NCBI GenBank assembly: GCA_950295325.1
Contig: OX485803.1
Span: 66,727,554-66,791,553, forward strand
Reading direction: 5' to 3'
Length of the DNA stretch: 64,000 nt
Source of the DNA: Polytrichum commune
Taxonomy: Eukaryota; Streptophyta; Polytrichopsida; Polytrichales; Polytrichaceae
Made by a program: the position numbers and the translations under genes. Under the pieces are notes generated by a model. It worked only from the letters and a program-made list of their open reading frames with translations, was not told where the DNA came from and ran no database searches. Within the stretch, counting starts at the first letter, position 1, and each line of letters opens with the position of its first letter. Positions 57,951-64,000 of this stretch are shown here, one piece after another.

Positions 57951-59717
57951 AGGAAAAAATTGGCAACATTTTTTCGTACAACAATCCTTTGCAAATACAA
58001 GACGGATAGATTTGTCTCCCAATATGTGATCCCGCCGATGCTACTTATCTCCACAAGACACGCGACTAGAATCGTATTTGCGTAGACCTTTGCAAGGACA
58101 CATTGTGGCCAACAAAACAAACTGCATTTGTTTATGCCGTCGACCATAATTCCATAGGCTTACTCCTTCATGGAGAACCTGTCGAAGGAACCATCAACGT
58201 AAGGAAAATCTCCATGTCAATGGAACCTCGAAAGGAGGCAAAGATGCACAAGCCAACATCGTCGACACCAAGGGGGTTGGCATCAACACATTCACCGGGA
58301 TAAAAGTTTCTATGAATGTTATCTGCCATCGAGACATCAAGCTTGTTAAACAAGACAACAACAAGTCCCACCTAATGCTCCTTCCCGAAACCGGCACACA
58401 ATGGAATGTCATTGTGGTCATCCCGAGAATGTTGAGATTGTTCGTACACTTCGTAAGGTCCACCGGAGGATGTATCCACATATACACCCACCACGTTTTT
58501 CTGTCAATATTGTCCGTTGACAGGGACAAGAGTTCACATTCATTATCTGAGAACGATGCATCCGTCTATAACTCAAAGGTATTATATGCTACATCCACTG
58601 CCATCCCACCTAAAAAAACAACCATGGAATGACCAACCACACAACCAATGCAATGCAGACAAGAGCGGACATGTTATCTGTGTATATATATGGCCCAAAG
58701 CACATACACTCTCTAAACATAGTGACAACAATGACTACCGCACCAAAGACACACTCACATTGTGAATATCAAGAAGTAGGTGTTGGGGTTCCATTGGAAG
58801 ACCTCATACATAAACACGATTGGGCATTCCAAAACAATACATTGTCATGTGCAAACAATCCATATTTTCCCATTTCAATAGACATGGGTATTCCATGGTG
58901 TTATTTATTATTATTTGGAAGCGTTGAAAAGATTTGTTGAATAACCATGGACATGGTTCTACATCAATAGAAGACATGATTTTTACATATGTTCACAAAC
59001 ACGCAGTCGTAAAACCTATCCCATTTCATGATCAAATGTGCACGGGACAGAGGGAGTGGATGTTCGGTCCAACGAAGGTGTCCCTCCCCCCGATGACAAG
59101 GTAACTCATCTCTGAGAATACCGAATGCATTGATGAATGTGCGTTCGTAACAATTTTAATCACATGCGTTGTTTTGTTGGCGCATTCTCTTCGTCGACAA
59201 ACCAAGACCTTTAAGAGATTTTTTTGCGAGCTCCCTTAGGTCCATCAATTTTGTAGAAAATGACATCATGTTGCCTTAGGAACCTATGTGATAAATTATC
59301 ATCTGAGATGAATTGTACATTTTCATCGAATTAATATATATGCAAATGAGCTTTACATCAGATCGCCCAAACATTGTGTCATGTTGTATATGTTAATGTG
59401 TGTTCATTTGCTCATGCAAATCCACCTTGTTCACAAACCACCGATCGTAAAAGGGAGTGAACCCGTGTCCACCTCTTTCACGAACGACCACTCGTGAATG
59501 TTTATTAAGTTGCGCTAACCAATGAGCGTTCGTAAATGATGCGCCTCGCCACATTTGGCCTTCATTCACAACCGTTGGTTCGTAAGTGAACCCTTCACTA
59601 CATGGTCCTTACACTGTTGTTCTTGCACCTCTTCATTTCTTTACTGGATCATAGCATTGAAATTTGAACTAGTGAAACTGTTAATCACATGATCCCCTGG
59701 AGATATTTTGCAATGCC
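57951..59717. other. Gene-free stretch, with GTTCAC/TTCGTAA palindromic units at its right end
   Basis: Minus-strand frames at 58529-58194 and 58371-58168 might be a 5' extension of the DUF7869-type gene, but I recognise nothing in them. From about 59440 to 59600 short imperfect palindromes recur. Confidence 0.4.
59430..59610. repeat. Cluster of short TTCAC...TCGT...GTGAA units
   Basis: GTTCACAAACCACCGATCGT followed by GGGAGTGAACCC, then TTTCACGAACGACCACTCGT followed by GAATG, then TTCACAACCGTTGGTTCGTA followed by AGTGAACCC. A further related phrase, GTTCACAAACACGCAGTCGT, lies near 58990. Each unit is an imperfect palindrome. Confidence 0.5.
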
Positions 59718-60440
59718 TTGGCCAGAGGACTTGAGCCCCGACCAAAACCCTTCATAGTTTTGGACCTCAATGGGGTGTTGTGTCACACCAAACACATCTC
59801 CAAAGTTCCCACGTGTCCTTTCCTTTATCCCAACGAGAGGGACTATGACGGCAAGCTCGACACTCTTATGAACCGCAAGGTTGTTCGTGCCCGTCCCGGC
59901 TTGTGAGACTTCCTTCGCGAGGTACTCGACTTAGCTCATGTCGTCATGTGGAGCTCTATGGTCTTGGAGAACACATAGCCCATCGTCAAGTTCCATTTTT
60001 GTGATCTCCCGAGCCCTTGACCCGTTCTTGGTCACGAAGCATGCGATGAGCTACTTGACAAAAAGGGTGTGATGGTGCCCAAGTTTTGTGGTCGAGGCGG
60101 AGGGCAACAATTCCTCAAGGTCTTGAGGTCCAAGTTGAGGGTAGGCATCCCCCACGGGTGTTGGCCAACTCTGGAGAACACCCTCCTCATCGACGACAAC
60201 CCCGCCAAGAGTGTTCTCAACCCCCCGGGCAACGTCATCTTCCTTGACCTATGGACTAGCAATAGGAAGGACACATTTTCAATCGATAGGCTAGCACCTT
60301 ACATTAAAAATCTTGTGGTCCACCCTAGAAGCGTCCCGGATATTGTGAGGTCCAATCCCATTGGCAATGTGGCATTAAGCCCCCGCGATAATGTATATAG
60401 GAGCATTGTTCAACTTGCGAGATTTAATAAATTAATTAGA
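59718..60440 (+). pseudogene. FCP1/NIF-type (HAD) phosphatase pseudogene
   Basis: Known: FCP1-homology (NLI-interacting-factor-like) phosphatases remove phosphate from Ser in targets such as the RNA polymerase II tail; the catalytic aspartates are in DxDx(T/V). Seen in one continuous frame: KPFIVLDLNGVLCHT (motif I; the second Asp is Asn, as in some plant relatives), VVRARPGL, DFLREVLDLAHVVMWSS (motif II), VKF, KFCGRGGGQQFLKVL, TLLIDDNPAKSVLNPPGNVI (motif III with DD) and FLDLWTSNRKD. Stops interrupt the frame at 59904 (TGA), 59976 (TAG) and 60018 (TGA), with no frame shift. Each could come from CGA or CAG by one C-to-T change. No ATG precedes the domain closely. It could be an intronless copy or one large exon. 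Confidence 0.78.
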
Positions 60441-62169
60441 AAAACCTCCGTGCATATGGTTGTGTCCATGTGGTTAACTTATCTAATGTTTGTTCCTTCT
60501 TTGGATGTTTTTGTTTCCCATAGTATCCCCCTGTATGTGACACCCTTGTTGTGACAGCCCTTCCCAACCCCCTCATCCCTTGGCTCCCCTTCCCGTGGCG
60601 TGACAAATTTCCAAATCCCCTTCCTCTACCAGTTCTCGGTAGATTACTCCAAGGACATCGGAATTGACGACGGTGTTGTGAACAACCCCCCCCTCCCCCG
60701 AGTTCTTGGCCACGTATATGCCCCGTCGCCCTCTCCCCTCTTCAAGGACAATTGAAGGCTTGAACGGTGCCGACAAGTTTTGCCCTCAAGAGATGACAAC
60801 TTCGCTCGTCGTGGGCTGAGCCAACGTCTCTGCATGGAAGCTCCACAGTGTGACCCCCCCCCCTTTGACTCCATTCCTCCTCCTGCAAACTCATCCGCGA
60901 TTCGTTTGCCCCATGCCGTGATTCATCCTGCAAACTCAAACTCATCGTTTGCCCCATGCCATGATTCCCCTCAATTATCGAACAATGCCACAATCCAATC
61001 GGCTCCGGATGCTTTTGGTGACACCCCCGTGGTGCCAATCGTGCCGCGCACTAATGTCCCCAAAACCAAGGTACCTTTCTTTGTCCCCTTTTGTTTTTTC
61101 ACCGTTGTTTTCCTTATCTTGCATTTGTGTGCCGTGCTCTTTACAAGCGCCCATCCCAAACCACCCCTCATTAATTTTCCCACTCCATTCTTCCTATGGT
61201 ATTGTTTCACAGGTCGCTCTGTGCTCGCTTGGTGGCTGGCCATCCTTGACTTCTTCATTGGATAGGCACGTCCTCAAGGCCACATCATCCGAGTCCGATT
61301 ATTGTTTGGCCGTCCGGAGGAGTGCATGACATTCCCTCTTGTAGATGCCCTCGTATTCCACTTACAATACGACGTCGTACAATTCGGGAGCACGTCGGGA
61401 TATCTGTCCTTGAAAATGCGCATCTACCATCCTCACTATCTTTGCCACATATTTTCAATCTTGATGCCAAACCTAGCAGTGTCTACGACTATGAGTACCG
61501 CTCGTCCTCCGGAACGCCTTCAAATCCATTTTAAGTTGATATACAATCTTCAAATATGTTATGAGGATACTCATGCATGGGCGTCAACGTGTACAACGGG
61601 CATTGACATCCAATGGAGGACTTGGACCCATAATGAAAAAGGTGTGAGTGATTTTTTTTAAGTTGTTTACATCTAGCACTATCATAAAAATTGGGGTATT
61701 GTCTAGACAAACATATGCTTCTGGGTGAGGTAGTTCTTTGAATAAATTTTCATTTTCATACTATTAATTTGCCAAACATGTTGAAGGTGAAGCATTAAAT
61801 TGCTCGTAATAATAGAAATGTAATACTAGAAGGAATAAATTTTCAATAAGCCTACAAGGTTGGTCCGTAGTGGAGAAGAGTTATCCCATTTTGTTTGTGA
61901 GAACCAAGTTGAAAATGAGCAATAAGAATCAAGGCAAGGGGTGATGATGAACATCTCACTCCAAACATTGTTCATATGCCTTTGTGTATGTGTTCTTGCT
62001 TGTGCAATATCATGTTTAGTCCTATTGACTTCCTATAGTTTATGGGCCCACGCATGCAAGTAGCCTACATATTTTGAGATTGTATAGTGGATCTTGAGGA
62101 GTTGGCACTTTGGAGCTTTGGAGTGTTGGAGGTGTCCAAGAGCGCATTTGGTTGTTGTAAGTGTTTCTT
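60441..62169. other. C-rich stretch 3' of the phosphatase relic, no clear gene
   Basis: Two 161-codon or shorter plus frames (end of 60069-60554 and 60780-61265) are rich in Pro and Ser. A possible intron runs from a donor GTACCT at 61072 to an acceptor TTTCACAG near 61212. This may be the 3' part of the phosphatase gene or a second gene scrap. I recognise no domain. Confidence 0.35.
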
Positions 62170-62990
62170 TGTGTTTTGCTATTGCTTGAATTTTTTTTTG
62201 ATACAAAGAGTGTTGACTTGTGAGCCTTGAGGGTTGAGAATCTTGTATGAGAGGTTTGGAGGTGTTCAAACTTTAAAAAAATATTAATTAAATGTTTTGA
62301 GTGTTGACAAGCTTATTTGAGAGGTTTGGAGGTGTTTAGACTTCGAACGCATCTGATTTGATTGTTTTGAGTGTTGAAAAGCTTATTTGAAAGTTTTGGA
62401 GGTGTTTAAATTTCAAAAGAATCCAACTTAAATGTTTTGAATGTTTGAAAGTGTACTTGAGAGATTTGGAGGTGTTTAGAGTTCAAAAGCATTTGACTTC
62501 AATATTTTGGATGTTTAAAGGCTCATTTGTGAGGGTTGATTGTTGAAAGGCTTGTTTGACACTATTCAAGGTGTTTTGAGTTGAAGGAAATGTTGTTTGA
62601 GTGCCTTGAGTGTGGAAAGGCTTATATGAATGCATTGAATGTGATTGAAGATAAAAAAAAAACATCTGAATTGAGTGACTGGAGAGTGCAAAGGGCCCAT
62701 TTGAGAGAAATACATTCATTTGAGTGAAACTAAATCTAACTTGAGTGATTGAAAGTCCTAACATACATTTGAGAGCAATTGGACTCATTTGAGGTGTGAG
62801 AGATCCGACTTGAGTGCTTAGAGTGTCTTTAGGCATTTTGGAGATGAAGTGGACTCATTTGAGGTGAAGAAGATCATACTTAAGTGATTTGATAGTTCTA
62901 GGGCATATTTGAGAGCAAAAGCTCTTATTTATTGTGATTTAGATATGACTTGAGTGATTTGAGAGTTTAAAAGTCCATTTGACACCACGA
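62170..62990 (+). repeat. Tandem array of 70-bp units
   Basis: The phrase GAGGTTTGGAGGTGTT or a variant recurs at 62251, 62321, 62391, 62461 and, weaker, 62531: exactly 70 bp apart each time. Each unit also contains TTTTGAGTGTTGA(A/C)AAGCTTA. Similar but diverged phrases (CATTTGAGAG, ACTTGAGTG) continue to about 62990, so the array once held ten or more units. No open frame spans it. Confidence 0.85.
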
Positions 62991-64000
62991 GAGCATTTAT
63001 GAGTCCCAGTGATCCGACCCAACACAACGTGGGAGCCATAATATTTTACGCACAAACCAAGCAACGTATGATGTCTACAACCCAACATGTAAGATTGGAC
63101 GTTCACACTACAATGACCTTGGACTAACTAGGACTGTGTGGTCCTTTATTGAGGATATGTGAATAGATATGACAAAATATCGCCGACTCTGGTACCAAAT
63201 GGTATTCTCCCCCTTGCAAATGTAAGAGGCGGGAAACCGTCAATTTAAAAGGACCCAACGTATGGTAAACATGATGGCAAAGATGCAACACAATAACTTT
63301 CTTACAATGGAAGAAAACAATGCTTTGCTAGACTTGGGGACACCAGAGCAAAAACATTCAACAAGTCGTTGAAATCTATAATGGTGAGCACAAAAGAAGC
63401 CATGGGAAATGTCGTCACAACACCGGAGGTGACATAGAACCCCTCTTAAAGTCGCTTAAAACTCCTTGATTACAAGCAATTGACCAGTGAACAATGGGAA
63501 GTCATAGATGAAGCCAAAAACAATATTAAGGACTAAAATGTTGTGCCTAATGATCACCATAGTGTGCAGGGTGGTGGGTATGGCAAGATCTTTGGAATTA
63601 CCATATAAGCACTACCACAACGGGACACAAACACTCAAATTATCACTACCTACATTTTGCATTACTGTTTCTAACTCAAGATATGTGTGCAATGTATGCA
63701 ATTAAACAATTTTGTCACATTACAGTAATAAAGTCATGAAAACAAGGAAATGCAATGAAAACTTACAAAAACAAGCACACATAAGCCCTAGGGGTTGCAC
63801 CTTTCATTAAAAGCAAAGAATCTCGTGCATTTGCAACATACTCTTAAAACCCCCTATATACAAGTTCTTTATTGTAAAATCATGCAATACAAATACACTT
63901 TCAATGATGAAAATATATGACAATATGTATACATAAAAAAATTTACATTCATGTATAGTCACTAACATAAGTAACATAAGTATACAAATATACTTTTGAA
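62991..64000. other. Gene-free end of the window with a possible copia primer-binding site
   Basis: On the minus strand, 63203-63192 reads TTTGGTACCAGAG, close to the TGGTATCAGAGC primer-binding site (initiator tRNA-Met) that follows copia 5' LTRs. The sequence to the right would then be a minus-strand LTR and that to the left its internal region, but no second LTR or coding part is seen. Confidence 0.3.

Overview
The window looks like nuclear DNA of a land plant. It is AT-rich and gene-poor. The only recognisable coding remnants are spliceosomal-intron genes of plant type (a laccase, a class III peroxidase, an FCP1-type phosphatase and a DNA-methylase-like protein), and they lie in a bed of plant-type transposable elements. 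The intron-containing, prokaryote-like DNA methylase and the DUF7869-type element gene would fit a non-seed plant (bryophyte, lycophyte or fern), but that is inference. I see no rRNA, tRNA, CRISPR or organelle gene block.

Layout. 1-1721: 3' part of a five-exon N4/N6 DNA-methylase-like gene with one in-frame stop. 2165-3770: LTR-like repeat between inverted GCTCACC-type repeats. 6955-8445: two inverted copies of a 372-bp MITE. 8695-9655: ~160-bp tandem array. 9681-13740: laccase pseudogene (exons 2, 3 and part of 4) whose introns carry two PIF/Harbinger (Tourist-like) MITEs. 16064-18391: two more MITE-like elements. 20667-21746: a complete non-autonomous hAT element packed with a G-rich minisatellite. 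21747-28773: no recognisable gene. 28774-36357: three solo LTRs of one family, each with a 5-bp target duplication, plus a fragment of a fourth. 36414-36716: Ty1/copia integrase scrap. 37761-37917: first exon of a class III peroxidase pseudogene. 38635-41418: element bounded by ~290-bp inverted repeats. 42500-46170: decayed LINE on the minus strand without its reverse transcriptase, interrupted by a MITE. 46811-47344: third Tourist-like MITE. 52864-53230 and 53935-54515: second or third copies of repeats seen earlier. 55515-57950: decayed DUF7869-type element gene on the minus strand. 59718-60440: FCP1/NIF-type phosphatase pseudogene. 62170-62990: 70-bp tandem array. 63192-63203: possible copia primer-binding site.

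No intact gene can be defended here. The window reads as a graveyard of host-gene relics and nested repeats. The points most worth following are the eukaryotic methylase-like gene with an otherwise clean exon structure, the hAT element carrying a strand-asymmetric G-rich array, the LTR family with inverted ends and swappable internal tandem arrays, and the long-inverted-repeat element at 38.6-41.4 kb with an unidentified interior. Most stop codons in the relics can be explained by C-to-T or G-to-A transitions, as expected of cytosine-methylated DNA that is no longer under selection.
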